A stretch of DNA of 64,000 bases from Gracilimonas sp965227215 (lineage in GTDB: Bacteria; Bacteroidota; Rhodothermia; Balneolales; Balneolaceae). The notes under the pieces were generated by a model, which saw only the letters and a program-made list of their open reading frames with translations, had not been told where the DNA came from and searched no databases. The stretch spans positions 2,108,001 to 2,172,000 of the forward strand of contig OZ245729.1 of assembly GCA_965227215.1 (NCBI GenBank). The letters are read 5' to 3'. Shown in pieces: positions 44,058 to 52,386 of the stretch. The position numbers and the translations under genes were made by a program. Positions within the stretch are counted from its first letter, which is position 1. Every line of letters starts with the position of its first letter.

Positions 44058-45395
44058 ATTCCTCTCCAAAAAATGAGTATTCCCTTTCACGCGATTTAAG
44101 GACATTGCCTTAGTTATATATTTTTGACCGAACCGATTTTTGATTTCGTCCATCGCCTTCACACGGGCAACCTTATCTTTATCATCTTGAAAGAAAACAT
44201 TTAACTGATTCGTCTTGTCAATTTGATGGGTTGAGAGCATAAGGTTTCGAATTTCCAATCCATGTTCGCAGGCTTTTTGGATTGGGTAAATTATTTTCTC
44301 TTTACAAGCCTCAAAAACATATTCGTCAATATTGGTGTGAGCCTCGGTTACAAATCGAAATCCAACACCATTAACATCCTGACGGTTAAATCCAATAACC
44401 CCGGTAAAGCTATTAGCTCGGATATTGTGAGCTCTCATTCGGTAACAGAGGTGCTGAACGGCAATAGCATATTCACCCATAATTTTATCCAAGTCTAAAG
44501 AACCCTCCGAAAATGTATGCCCGTAGCTTACTCCCTGTTTGGGTTCATAGTGTTCGGATATTTCTTCCATTACTCTGCCTTGGTCTTTCCCTGTGATCGT
44601 CTGGAAAAGCATTCTGCCAAAGTTGGCACCGAAAAGCCTGATAAATGTTTGTTGGTTTCCTCTTTCGGCAACATCGCCAATAGTCTTATATCCTTCGGCT
44701 AATATATGTTCATGTCGCCTTCGGCCAACTCCCCAAACCTCGTTTACGTCTAATGGGTATATCTCGGTTCGCTCGTCTTCATCAGTTAGAATAAGCGTTC
44801 TACCCTTAGGCTTATTTAAGCTACTCGAAAGCTTTGCGTACGTTTTGGAGCGTGCGATACCGACGGCTCCAACTAAGCCCGTTACATCGAAAATTCTTTG
44901 CTGTAACCGTTGGGCGAAATGGTCGATTTCTTTTCGTGATTTATCTTTTAAAAAATCAACTTCCATGAAATATTCATCCATCGAATAGCGCTCGACAATG
45001 GGAGCGAATTCCTTGAAGATAAAATGAACCTGTTTTGATATGGCCGTGTATGCATCGTAATCAACTTGTAGCATGCACACATAAGGACAAAGTTGATAGG
45101 CTTCAAAGGCACTCATTCCAGTTTTGATTCCAAAGGCTCTCGCTTCATAGGAGGCAGTGGCTACAATCCCTTTTACTTGCCCGTTCTCTTTTCTCCATCC
45201 CCCAATAATTAACGGGATGCCATACAGGTTTTTTCGCAGTTGCTCGACCTGAGCATAGAAGCAGGCGAAGTCAAAGTGAAGGTAAAGGCGTTCTTTTCGT
45301 GATTTGTGTTGGTGCTCCGGGTAAACCGTGTTGTATAAAGTTATCCGGTGGACGTCCTTTTCAGGTTGGTAAGGGTGTGGTTTTTTTCTTGGCAT
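44052..45395 (-). CDS. Y-family DNA polymerase (DinB/UmuC-like)
   Basis: Translesion polymerase of 447 residues from ATG 45395; a longer frame to 45467 would cross the divergent promoter. Palm motifs are LHFDFACFYAQVEQL (first metal Asp) and RYSMDEYFMEVDF (Ser-Met-Asp-Glu pair), so catalysis looks intact. Helix-hairpin-helix thumb residues are in DVNEVWGVGRRRHEHI. The last 100 residues form the little finger. No beta-clamp motif is certain. With the SRAP gene nearby it makes an SOS-like group on the island. Confidence 0.9.
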   Translation of the reverse strand: MPRKKPHPYQPEKDVHRITLYNTVYPEHQHKSRKERLYLHFDFACFYAQVEQLRKNLYGIPLIIGGWRKENGQVKGIVATASYEARAFGIKTGMSAFEAYQLCPYVCMLQVDYDAYTAISKQVHFIFKEFAPIVERYSMDEYFMEVDFLKDKSRKEIDHFAQRLQQRIFDVTGLVGAVGIARSKTYAKLSSSLNKPKGRTLILTDEDERTEIYPLDVNEVWGVGRRRHEHILAEGYKTIGDVAERGNQQTFIRLFGANFGRMLFQTITGKDQGRVMEEISEHYEPKQGVSYGHTFSEGSLDLDKIMGEYAIAVQHLCYRMRAHNIRANSFTGVIGFNRQDVNGVGFRFVTEAHTNIDEYVFEACKEKIIYPIQKACEHGLEIRNLMLSTHQIDKTNQLNVFFQDDKDKVARVKAMDEIKNRFGQKYITKAMSLNRVKGNTHFLERNS

Positions 45396-45444
45396 TTTTT
45401 TCTCTCTATGTATTGATATGTGTAATATATGTGTGTAGTTTAAA

Positions 45445-45467
45445 ATGACCAAATAAAGATTGGTCAT
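45445..45467. promoter_or_regulatory. Palindrome over the start of the 45466 gene
   Basis: ATGACCAA-ATAAAGA-TTGGTCAT, perfect 8-bp arms. The right arm covers the ATG at 45466, and the site lies in the 70-bp divergent promoter space shared with the Y-family polymerase. It may be a repressor operator for both genes, or an RNA hairpin hiding the start codon. Confidence 0.6.
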
Positions 45468-46065
45468 GAATAAATATCCATTAGTCGAAATGTTGGCGTT
45501 TTTTTGTAGATACGACCGGCTTGAAAAACCGGCATGGAGGAAACCGTACCTAAAGCATATGGAGCGGGTACGTTCCTGCCACAGTAAAGTCGATGGAGGA
45601 GTTCGGAAATCTTTTTACAGCGTTGAAACCAAGTCAGGTGAGATATACGATGTCGTATTTAATGAGGAGGAGTTACTCTGGACAATGGAAAGTAAAAATG
45701 GAGAAGTCGTAGATCGGGTGCTTGCACTTATCCAACGCCATAAACACCAACCATCCAGAGCGCATAGGGTAATTCCGTATTGGTTTGAAATTTTACCCAA
45801 GGAATTAGCTCTAAAAGATTATTCAGGAACCGATCACCCATTAATTCATCGTGTTCAGCCATTCCGCTTTAAGACGGGAAAAATACCTTCCTCTCAGGTT
45901 CAGAAAATCGTTACTACACACGTTGAAAACCTAATGACCACTAAACACTATCATTATGTAGTTAAGACGGATTTGGAGCGATATTTCCACCTTGTATATG
46001 AAATTGACGAGCTTGACTGGCGACTCATGCAGGAAGTAGATGAGGAGTTATTATTCTTGAAATAA
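45466..46065 (+). CDS. Hypothetical protein divergent from Y-family polymerase
   Basis: 199 residues from ATG 45466 (MNKYPLVEMLAFFCRYDRLEKP). No family recognised, no TM segment. Repeated basic-aromatic stretches (HRVIPYWFEILP, HRVQPFRFKTGK) suggest nucleic-acid or protein binding. The ATG lies inside a perfect palindrome. Divergent pairing with a Y-family polymerase recalls accessory genes next to dinB/imuB in other lineages, but no homology was recognised. Confidence 0.6.
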   Translation: MNKYPLVEMLAFFCRYDRLEKPAWRKPYLKHMERVRSCHSKVDGGVRKSFYSVETKSGEIYDVVFNEEELLWTMESKNGEVVDRVLALIQRHKHQPSRAHRVIPYWFEILPKELALKDYSGTDHPLIHRVQPFRFKTGKIPSSQVQKIVTTHVENLMTTKHYHYVVKTDLERYFHLVYEIDELDWRLMQEVDEELLFLK

Positions 46066-46281
46066 TTATTGTCTTTTAAGGCCATGAAATTCATGCCAAT
46101 ACCAATCCTTCATTTTCTCGATGAGTTCTGCTTTAGTAGATTCCTTGACAGGTGTTTCCCAAGTAACTTCTGAGATGAGGTTATCATCATCCCCAAGTTT
46201 AACTTGAAATTTGGGAGATTCATTGTGGAATATAAACCCCTGATCTTCTTCTAAAGTGAATTCAAATTTATCCTTTCTCAT
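46066..46281 (-). CDS. Small acidic hypothetical protein
   Basis: 71 residues (MRKDKFEFTLEEDQGFIFHNESPKF...), acidic, with a C-terminal helix ending in KDWYWHEFHGLKRQ. Not recognised. It starts 33 bp after the stop of the SRAP gene on the same strand and may be its operon partner. It converges directly with the 45466 gene (adjacent stops). Confidence 0.55.
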   Translation of the reverse strand: MRKDKFEFTLEEDQGFIFHNESPKFQVKLGDDDNLISEVTWETPVKESTKAELIEKMKDWYWHEFHGLKRQ

Positions 46282-46313
46282 AGGTCTTTTTTGGTTTGAA
46301 AGTGAAATTAATT

Positions 46314-47024
46314 TTACCCAAATAAATCTGCTTTCTGAATTAATCCCTCATGGTTATTCCTGACGTTTCCTACGGCCTTGGAAACTATATACTCATCAAT
46401 CCCATCGTCAGGATAAGGTTGAAGCAAGTCTAAGAGAAAATCAGGGTTTTCATTTTCAGGGTTGAGCCAATCATCAAATTCCTCTGGGTGTAAAATTACC
46501 GGCATTCGGTCGTGAATGTTCTCCATTACCTTATTGGGGGAAGTTGTAATAATAGAATATGACCGTTCAGGACTTGCACCGTCGGGTACAAGCTCAGAGT
46601 AAATCCCAGCAAACATCATAATGTTCCCATCTGTGGGGTAAATATAGTGGGGGGTTTTATTTCCTTTCGTTCCAGTCCACTCGTAAAAACCATTGGCAGG
46701 AACTAAGCATCGTCTTTGTCTAAATGCACCCTTCCACATTGGCTTTTTGTTTATGGAATCATCCCGTGTATTGATTAGGGTAAATGGGGCTTTCCCATCC
46801 TTGGGCTTCCAACCCATGAAGCCCCAGTACATTTTCTCTGTAATGAATTCCCCATGTTCATTAACATAAGCAACGGGCATTTCATGGGTTGGTGCTACGT
46901 TATAATTGGGGTTGAACTCTAGTTCACCTTGCCTTCCAGGGGCTCTATATTTTCCACTGTCAATTTGATTCAGAAAGTCATCAATCTCTTGAATTTTTGA
47001 GAAAAGAACGTATCGACCACACAT
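46314..47024 (-). CDS. SRAP-domain protein (YedK/HMCES family)
   Basis: 236 residues. Met is followed by Cys2 (MCGRYVLF), which forms a thiazolidine crosslink with abasic sites in single-stranded DNA in known members. The other conserved residues are NYNVAPTHEMPV, the Glu in ANGFYEW and a His in the late IHDRMPVIL. It protects abasic DNA or acts as an SOS-associated peptidase on itself. With the Y-family polymerase gene it gives the island a DNA-damage-tolerance set. Confidence 0.93.
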   Translation of the reverse strand: MCGRYVLFSKIQEIDDFLNQIDSGKYRAPGRQGELEFNPNYNVAPTHEMPVAYVNEHGEFITEKMYWGFMGWKPKDGKAPFTLINTRDDSINKKPMWKGAFRQRRCLVPANGFYEWTGTKGNKTPHYIYPTDGNIMMFAGIYSELVPDGASPERSYSIITTSPNKVMENIHDRMPVILHPEEFDDWLNPENENPDFLLDLLQPYPDDGIDEYIVSKAVGNVRNNHEGLIQKADLFG

Positions 47025-47119
47025 ATCAAATGATTAATTAATGCTTTTCTTTATTGTAATGAAAAAAGAAGAGAAAGACTGCAGGCAAACCCTTCTTCTT
47101 TGAATTAATCATATTGGTA

Positions 47120-48412
47120 TTAAAAATTTGCAGCCATTTTATTCACGTTATAGCTATCAAAAGGTTTTAATCCTCTATCAGAATGTATTAAATGAAGGCG
47201 TTTATAAGTTTGCTCTCCGTAGCGATTTTTTGCCTGCCTAATATATACTGAGTTAAAAGCCTGAGTACTGCCTGTCCAATCTTCAATTCTTTTCTCTCCC
47301 GAAACTTGCTTAACCAGCGTATCCAGTCTCGAAGGCCTGAATACTGAGGTAATTATGTGAGCATCTTGTTTGAGTTGTTGACTCCAACGTACGTCCCCAT
47401 AACTTGGCTCCTGAGCCCACCCACTTCGAGTGTTATAGTTTATAGTTACCTGAGACAGGGGGTGGCAAATAGCGTTTAAATCCTTCGCCATTCTTGTAAT
47501 TTGCTGAGAAATATATTCTACTTGGTTAGCTCGATTTTGCTTAGATGCTTCAATGTTTTGAACGTAGTCAAGCACGATATAGTCAATCCCAATGTCACGG
47601 TTTAGAATACGGGCTTCTCTCTTTATCTCTTCGATGTCATATAGATTATCGCAGATATAAATGTTATTCATGAATTCAGGGCAATTAATCGCAAAATGTT
47701 TAGCTGTGTTTAGGTCATAGTCCTCTAATTGAAACCATAATACTTTATAGCCTTGGCGTAATAATAATTCAGCTTTATAAAGGGCATATTGGGTTTTACC
47801 ATGTCCGGAATCTGCAATGGTTAACTCTACATGTCCTCGATACAAACCAGAATCTTTATATATGCCCTCATCCATTTGTTTAACTTTTGTCAATAATTTT
47901 TGGGCAACAGGTTTTTTGTCTTCTCTCTCGAATATCTCTTGGGGAGTGAGAGAGTGTATAGCCTTAATACCTCCATCAATACTTTGGGTTGCCTGAGTGA
48001 TTTCATTCATTATTCTGTAAGGGTCAGCATCAGGCTCGTAGGCTTGCTTTACAATTGATTGACAGGATTGTATTACCTTTCTGAGAACGGCTCTCTCAGT
48101 CAGGATTTGGCAATAATATTCAGCATTTCCAGATATACCTGAGAATCTTGTAAGATCAGCTAAGTAAGTAGAGCCTCCAATCATTTCTAACTGAGAGTTA
48201 TCTTTTAAAACAGTCTCTACGGTTAATAAATCAACTGGTATCTCTTTCTCACACAGTGTTTGAATTGCTTTAAAAACCTCTCTGTGGCCTTTGTCATAGA
48301 AAGAGTCGGGAGTTAGTCTTTCTATACAAATTGGAACTATTTCAGAGTCTAAAAGACAACCACTAATAAGGGATTTTTCGATATCAATAGCTTGTGGTGG
48401 TATTAAGTTCAA
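47120..48412 (-). CDS. DnaB-like replicative helicase
   Basis: 430 residues. The N-terminal helical domain has QAIDIEKSLISGCLLD and the C-terminal RecA domain has Walker A DSGHGKT and Walker B YIVLDYVQNI, both adapted but recognisable. The start codon is TTG at 48412, overlapping the stop of the upstream gene (TTGA); no ATG lies before the conserved N-terminus. It should unwind DNA for island replication and implies an episomal stage. It is coupled to a frameshifted DnaD-like gene that would load it. Confidence 0.87.
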   Translation of the reverse strand: MNLIPPQAIDIEKSLISGCLLDSEIVPICIERLTPDSFYDKGHREVFKAIQTLCEKEIPVDLLTVETVLKDNSQLEMIGGSTYLADLTRFSGISGNAEYYCQILTERAVLRKVIQSCQSIVKQAYEPDADPYRIMNEITQATQSIDGGIKAIHSLTPQEIFEREDKKPVAQKLLTKVKQMDEGIYKDSGLYRGHVELTIADSGHGKTQYALYKAELLLRQGYKVLWFQLEDYDLNTAKHFAINCPEFMNNIYICDNLYDIEEIKREARILNRDIGIDYIVLDYVQNIEASKQNRANQVEYISQQITRMAKDLNAICHPLSQVTINYNTRSGWAQEPSYGDVRWSQQLKQDAHIITSVFRPSRLDTLVKQVSGEKRIEDWTGSTQAFNSVYIRQAKNRYGEQTYKRLHLIHSDRGLKPFDSYNVNKMAANF

Positions 48413-49172
48413 AACGTTCCCTCATCTATTAGTTGTTGTTTAGTATTAGCCTCAGTGTTTAGGTATTTGTCTATCCTCTCGCTATTACGCATAGCAGCGT
48501 TCCAACTACCAAGGTGCTTTTTACCTTCAGAACCATTAAGCCAAGCGTTATTGAAACGGTTAGTCCAGGATTGAACTATTTCACTTGCTGAAAAATCCTG
48601 AAGACGAGCTTTTATTTGTTTCTTTTTTTCATCTGTTACCCGAAGATTCCTGCTGTAGATTTCGTTAAATTTATCTACAAAGGAAGAGTAGTCTATTGGA
48701 GCTTCCCCGTTCCAGCTTTTTTTATCTCCAACATTATACTTCTTAATATTCTTTTCATTCTTGTTAGTGTCTTCCTGATGTTTATTTGATGTTTTACTCT
48801 TGTCTTCCTGATGTTTTGCTGATGTTTTTTTCTTTTCTCCTGATTGATATTCTTCATAGTTAATCAGTGTTATAGTGCTATAGGACTTACTTTTAGCAAT
48901 TTTACCTGATGTTCTTTTTCAAGGTCTTCTAAGAATTTTCTCACTTTTGTTATTGACCATCTCCACCTTTTAGATAGTCGCTGTTGGCTCCAACCTACTT
49001 GTCCTCTTCTAACCTGTATTTTATGGTCTCTAACATATATATACCCATCTTTGTGATTTGCTAATAAGATTAAGTCAACCCACGCCAAAGCCCTGTTAAA
49101 GGGCTCTGACGTCCAGAGTGGGTTATCTTGGATGTTTCTGTGGATTTTAACCCAACCTTCATTTACTGGCAT
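48409..49172 (-). pseudogene. DnaD-like replication initiator, frameshifted
   Basis: The N-terminal half (ATG 49172, MPVNEGWVKIHRNIQDNPLW) is a winged-helix domain of phage replication proteins and reads to ...DLEKEHQVK. There the frame is lost: adding one base in the T run at 48900-48903 continues ...IAKSKSYSTITLINYEEYQSG... to ...DEGTF and the stop at 48409-48411. The restored protein has 254 residues, and its stop overlaps the helicase start, as expected for a real gene. Either a recent one-base deletion, a sequencing error, or a programmed shift; the repair keeps clear similarity to DnaD-type proteins. Confidence 0.8.
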
Positions 49173-49531
49173 ATATCCCCTTCTTTGGTTTTGTTATAGT
49201 TGGGTGTATGGTTTAGCAGAGAAAACCTTTCAGTCTTTTTTTCTTTCCACTTTTTGCGCCAGTCAATCCGCTTCCTAAACATTTTATAGCGGAAATTTAA
49301 TATGCATCGGTTATAACTATATTCAATTGGGATGTAATTTGAGTACCTGTCTGTACGAGTGGCTTTTGAATTCCTCTGTATCATTTCTTCAAATGTGAGG
49401 ATATTCATTGCATCCTGAGTTGGAGAATACTCTAAAACATAAAGTTGCTTAATCGCGTGTTTTTTGATCTGTTTCTTTATTTCAGCGAATGCCGTATAAG
49501 TCATCGGGATATTATTTTTTCTAAATGTCAT
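49163..49531 (-). CDS. Island hypothetical protein (122 aa)
   Basis: Basic 122-residue protein (MTFRKNNIPMTYTAFAEIKK...) with a Lys/Arg-rich segment FRYKMFRKRIDWRKKWKEKK. Not recognised. Its end overlaps the start of the DnaD-like gene by 10 bp, so it belongs to the replication operon and may bind DNA. Confidence 0.55.
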   Translation of the reverse strand: MTFRKNNIPMTYTAFAEIKKQIKKHAIKQLYVLEYSPTQDAMNILTFEEMIQRNSKATRTDRYSNYIPIEYSYNRCILNFRYKMFRKRIDWRKKWKEKKTERFSLLNHTPNYNKTKEGDICQ

Positions 49532-49597
49532 AATTCTCTCTCTATTTTATTTGAATTATAGTTCTCCTTTGAAAGGTGAACTCTCTTGAATAATTAT

Positions 49598-49780
49598 TTA
49601 GTTGTCTTGTCCGTTAAGCCAAGCTTCCACATCTGTTTTGCGGAAGCCAACCGAATTAGGGCCGAATTTTACTTTTCGAATTGGAAGTTTTCCTTCAGAT
49701 TCCCATCGGTAAATTGTAGAAATTGATGTGCCGAGAAGGGCACAGAGCTCTTTAACTCTAATAATTTTTAAGTTTTCCAT
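49598..49780 (-). CDS. AlpA/excisionase-like DNA-binding protein
   Basis: 60 residues from ATG 49780 (MENLKIIRVKELCALLGTS). This is a MerR-like winged helix of the AlpA/Xis group: helix-turn-helix LCALLGTSISTIYRWESEGKLP, then a wing ending RKTDVEAWLNG. Such proteins direct excision or activate the integrase of their element. Decamer repeats about 90-140 bp upstream (49868-49922) are possible binding sites. It leads the replication operon. Confidence 0.85.
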   Translation of the reverse strand: MENLKIIRVKELCALLGTSISTIYRWESEGKLPIRKVKFGPNSVGFRKTDVEAWLNGQDN

Positions 49781-49867
49781 GGTGTATTTGATAAGTATTA
49801 GTATTTGATACGAATCAAAACTAAGCACTAACTACCCGTAATAATAGGCTACACAATGGTTTGACTT

Positions 49868-49922
49868 GACACTATTCGAAATAGAAAGGTGGGAATAGTG
49901 TCAAATAGTGTCGAATAGCGTC
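49868..49922. repeat. Decamer repeats upstream of the AlpA gene
   Basis: GAATAGTGTC, AAATAGTGTC and GAATAGCGTC stand back to back (49893-49922), with an inverted exact copy GACACTATTC at 49868-49877. Iteron-like; candidate binding sites for the AlpA/Xis protein or the replication initiator. Confidence 0.7.
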
Positions 49923-49946
49923 AAAGAATTTTTAACTGATTGTTTA

Positions 49947-50588
49947 TCAAAGGATGCCCGCACTCTTAAGCTCTCTCTCAATTTTTTTTACTTTCTTTTC
50001 ATTACCGTCAAAAAACTCTTTATCAAGTAATTTGTAAAGCCAATTATTAGATTTACCCGTCTTCCATTCTCCTTGTTTATTCTGAAATTTATTTACTAAT
50101 TCAATTGCCCTTTTATATAGTTCTTCAGGAAGATCTATCCTTTTAAAGTTTGGATTCCCTCTTTTGCTTTTAGGATTGGGGTTTTTATTTAGCTTACTTT
50201 TGATATAATCTTTGCAATCAATTAGGTCATTTATTGCCCCTGTCTCGTCAATTTCAGGTTCACCCCAACCTAAGTCTTGATTAAATTTTTCCTCAATAGT
50301 TAGATCCTTTATAGTTGAAGAAATATTTGAACCTAACGTTATATTATCAGGCCCTTCAGAAGCAATGTTTATCTCTTCAGCTAATACTTCTAACTCATCA
50401 TCATTTGAATAAGACGAATTAAAGGGGACAAGTAAGCCGTTTTCGATATCTGATATTCTACCTCTTAACCAGGTTGTGCATTCATTAAGGTTTGTCGTTT
50501 CTCTTTTCTCTTTAAGAAGGTCTCTAAGTTCGACCTTTCCCATTTTAGTTAGCGATTTATATATATCTAAGTATGTCTCTTGATTCAT
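49947..50588 (-). CDS. Island hypothetical protein (213 aa)
   Basis: Not recognised. An acidic N-terminal two-thirds is followed by a basic hinge (KNPNPKSKRGNPNFKR) and a helical C-terminus (LPEELYKRAIELVNKFQN...). There is no TM segment. It lies 39 bp after the integrase stop on the same strand and may be transcribed with it. Confidence 0.6.
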   Translation of the reverse strand: MNQETYLDIYKSLTKMGKVELRDLLKEKRETTNLNECTTWLRGRISDIENGLLVPFNSSYSNDDELEVLAEEINIASEGPDNITLGSNISSTIKDLTIEEKFNQDLGWGEPEIDETGAINDLIDCKDYIKSKLNKNPNPKSKRGNPNFKRIDLPEELYKRAIELVNKFQNKQGEWKTGKSNNWLYKLLDKEFFDGNEKKVKKIERELKSAGIL

Positions 50589-50627
50589 TTTGAAGTAGAA
50601 ATTATTGTTATTTGCAAATGGAATAAC

Positions 50628-51893
50628 TTAACCAAGCTTTAAGATTTTTGCAGGCTCCCCTTTCTCTTCCTTTAGAATTTTTTGGAGCTTATTTCCCCAT
50701 TTATTCAAAGCATTCCGTAATTCATCTTCATAGTTATACTTATTATAAATGGCCGTTATAATACTCCCTGCACCAGGTTTTTTGTGATTTAGAAGTTTAG
50801 ATACAACTTGAAGTGATGTGTCAAGCTCTACTAAATAGGTAGCTATTGTAGATCTAAAAGAGTGCATATTAAAGTCTCTCACTTCATATTTGTCTCTTAT
50901 TCTCTGTGCAGCTTTTTGTTGAGTACCTATGGGTTTACCTTTATTGATTGGGCTTTCAAAAACAAACTTGCCTGACGTCCAAGGCTTTATCTCTTCTAAT
51001 ATTTTTAAAGCCATGTCAGGTAGAGGTACGAAGTTTGATTCTCCATTCTTAGTATCGCTTGCGGGGATTGTCCAGACTTTCTTTTCCTTATCAATATCGG
51101 TCCACTTCATTATTCGCGTTTCTCCGGCTCTTTGTCCTAAAAGAACTAACATTTTAAAATAATAGCCGACAGGCCCCCCAAGATCATCAAAAGCATTCCA
51201 AAGGGTTTTAAGATCTTGCTCACTAAAACATACATTTTGATGTTTGTGATCATTCTCTTTTTTCTTTGGCTTTATCTTGATTTTAATTCCACTTGCAATA
51301 TTATCAGTAACCCATTCTCTGTCTTTTGCATGTTTAAAGATTCCTGAAATAATTGCCTGTAACCTATTTGCTTGTGTAGGGGCAGAAATACCAATTTCAT
51401 TTAGAAAATCTATTATTTCAAAGCGTTTAAAATTCTTGATATAACGGCTTCCATCAAAACCCCGAGACTTAGTATCTCTTACTCCATCTCCTTTGGTCAG
51501 GTGCTTAATACGAGCTTCATAATCATTTCTTGTGGATTCTTTGAGTGTAGGTAAGTGGTGCTTTTTATATGATTCTACAGCCTCCGTAAAAGTAACGGGT
51601 TTATTTTCTTTACGTTCTTTTTTTTCCCGAATTGGGTCTTTGCCTTCGTTGACGGTTCTCTTTAGCTCTCTCACTTTCTCTCTCGCATCAGCCAATGAGA
51701 GATCTCCAAATTTACCAATAGTAATCTGTTTGGATTTACCATCATACCAATAGCGATATGCAAAAGATTTATGGCCAGTCTTTGTTACTCTTAAAATCAT
51801 TCCTGATACAAGAGTGTCATAGTATTCGATTCTCTTTTTTGGAGCTTCAATATTTTTGATAAAGGAGGTAGTAAGTTTACGCTTTGTGCTCAT
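50628..51893 (-). CDS. Tyrosine integrase of the island
   Basis: 421-residue site-specific recombinase of the P4/DUF4102 type. The N-terminal arm-binding domain is KRIEYYDTLVSGMILRVTKTG; the core-binding domain is about 105-200. In the catalytic domain the first Arg is in GQRAGETR, HxxR is in MHSFRSTIATYL and the Tyr is in AIYNKYNYEDEL. It is read away from the right end (attR), as usual for tRNA islands. Repeats GGTTACAAG, 14 and 25 bp upstream of its start, may be its own binding sites. Confidence 0.94.
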   Translation of the reverse strand: MSTKRKLTTSFIKNIEAPKKRIEYYDTLVSGMILRVTKTGHKSFAYRYWYDGKSKQITIGKFGDLSLADAREKVRELKRTVNEGKDPIREKKERKENKPVTFTEAVESYKKHHLPTLKESTRNDYEARIKHLTKGDGVRDTKSRGFDGSRYIKNFKRFEIIDFLNEIGISAPTQANRLQAIISGIFKHAKDREWVTDNIASGIKIKIKPKKKENDHKHQNVCFSEQDLKTLWNAFDDLGGPVGYYFKMLVLLGQRAGETRIMKWTDIDKEKKVWTIPASDTKNGESNFVPLPDMALKILEEIKPWTSGKFVFESPINKGKPIGTQQKAAQRIRDKYEVRDFNMHSFRSTIATYLVELDTSLQVVSKLLNHKKPGAGSIITAIYNKYNYEDELRNALNKWGNKLQKILKEEKGEPAKILKLG

Positions 51894-51906
51894 ATTATTT
51901 TCTCTC

Positions 51907-51937
51907 GGTTACAAGTTGGTTACAAGGGAATCACAAG
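51907..51937. repeat. Candidate integrase arm sites, right end
   Basis: GGTTACAAG at 51907 and 51918, with a weaker AATCACAAG at 51929, all 11 bp apart. The same sequence and spacing occur near attL (35494, 35505). They lie just upstream of the integrase start, so binding could also control the gene. Confidence 0.5.
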
Positions 51938-52042
51938 AACCCCTGCTATTTAGTGAGAAGAAATTTACACTGAAACCAACCCCTTTCCAATGGAAAAACA
52001 ATGACTTTGGGAGGTGATAAGAAGTGATAGGAATTTAATTTA

Positions 52043-52108
52043 AACGGACTGAAAATCCGTGTGTCGGCGGTTCAAATCCGCCCGGTCCCACCATCAAGTA
52101 AAGCCTTG
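52043..52108. repeat. attR: 66-bp attachment core
   Basis: Exact copy of 35361-35426. It lacks the 5' 25 nt of tRNA-Phe, so it is not a working tRNA gene. Confidence 0.95.
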
Positions 52109-52140
52109 TACAGTTTTAAAATTGTGCGAGGCTTTTTTGT
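52099..52140 (+). terminator. Terminator at the right island junction
   Basis: AAGCC(T) ... GGCTTTTTTG with an inner stem around GTTTTAAAAT. It is probably the original tRNA-Phe terminator before integration. The remaining 245 bp to the MFS gene show no gene. Confidence 0.7.
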
Positions 52141-52386
52141 TTTAAAAGATTTGCAATCACTTTTTGCTCCAATCGTAGTTGGAAGGTGAAATACTAGTTG
52201 AAGAGAGTGTCACCGTACCGGTACTAAGAGTAGCAGTAAAAGCATAAATTCACCGGCAAAAAACCGATCGAAAATGCTTAACTGTTTGTTGCTGATGGAA
52301 CAACTAAACTACTGCTTTTGATAAAGCTTGATATTTCAACCCATTCATTGATGAACAAGCAACTAATCCATAGAGAGAGGAGGTAA

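Noticed and set aside
48895..48910. Programmed -1 frameshift in the DnaD-like gene
   Set aside because: No standard X-XXY-YYZ slippery heptamer is present at the junction; a one-base deletion is simpler. Kept only as a side possibility.
52043..52091. Second tRNA-Phe copy
   Set aside because: Only the 3' part is present; the acceptor 5' strand and D arm are missing. It is the attR repeat.
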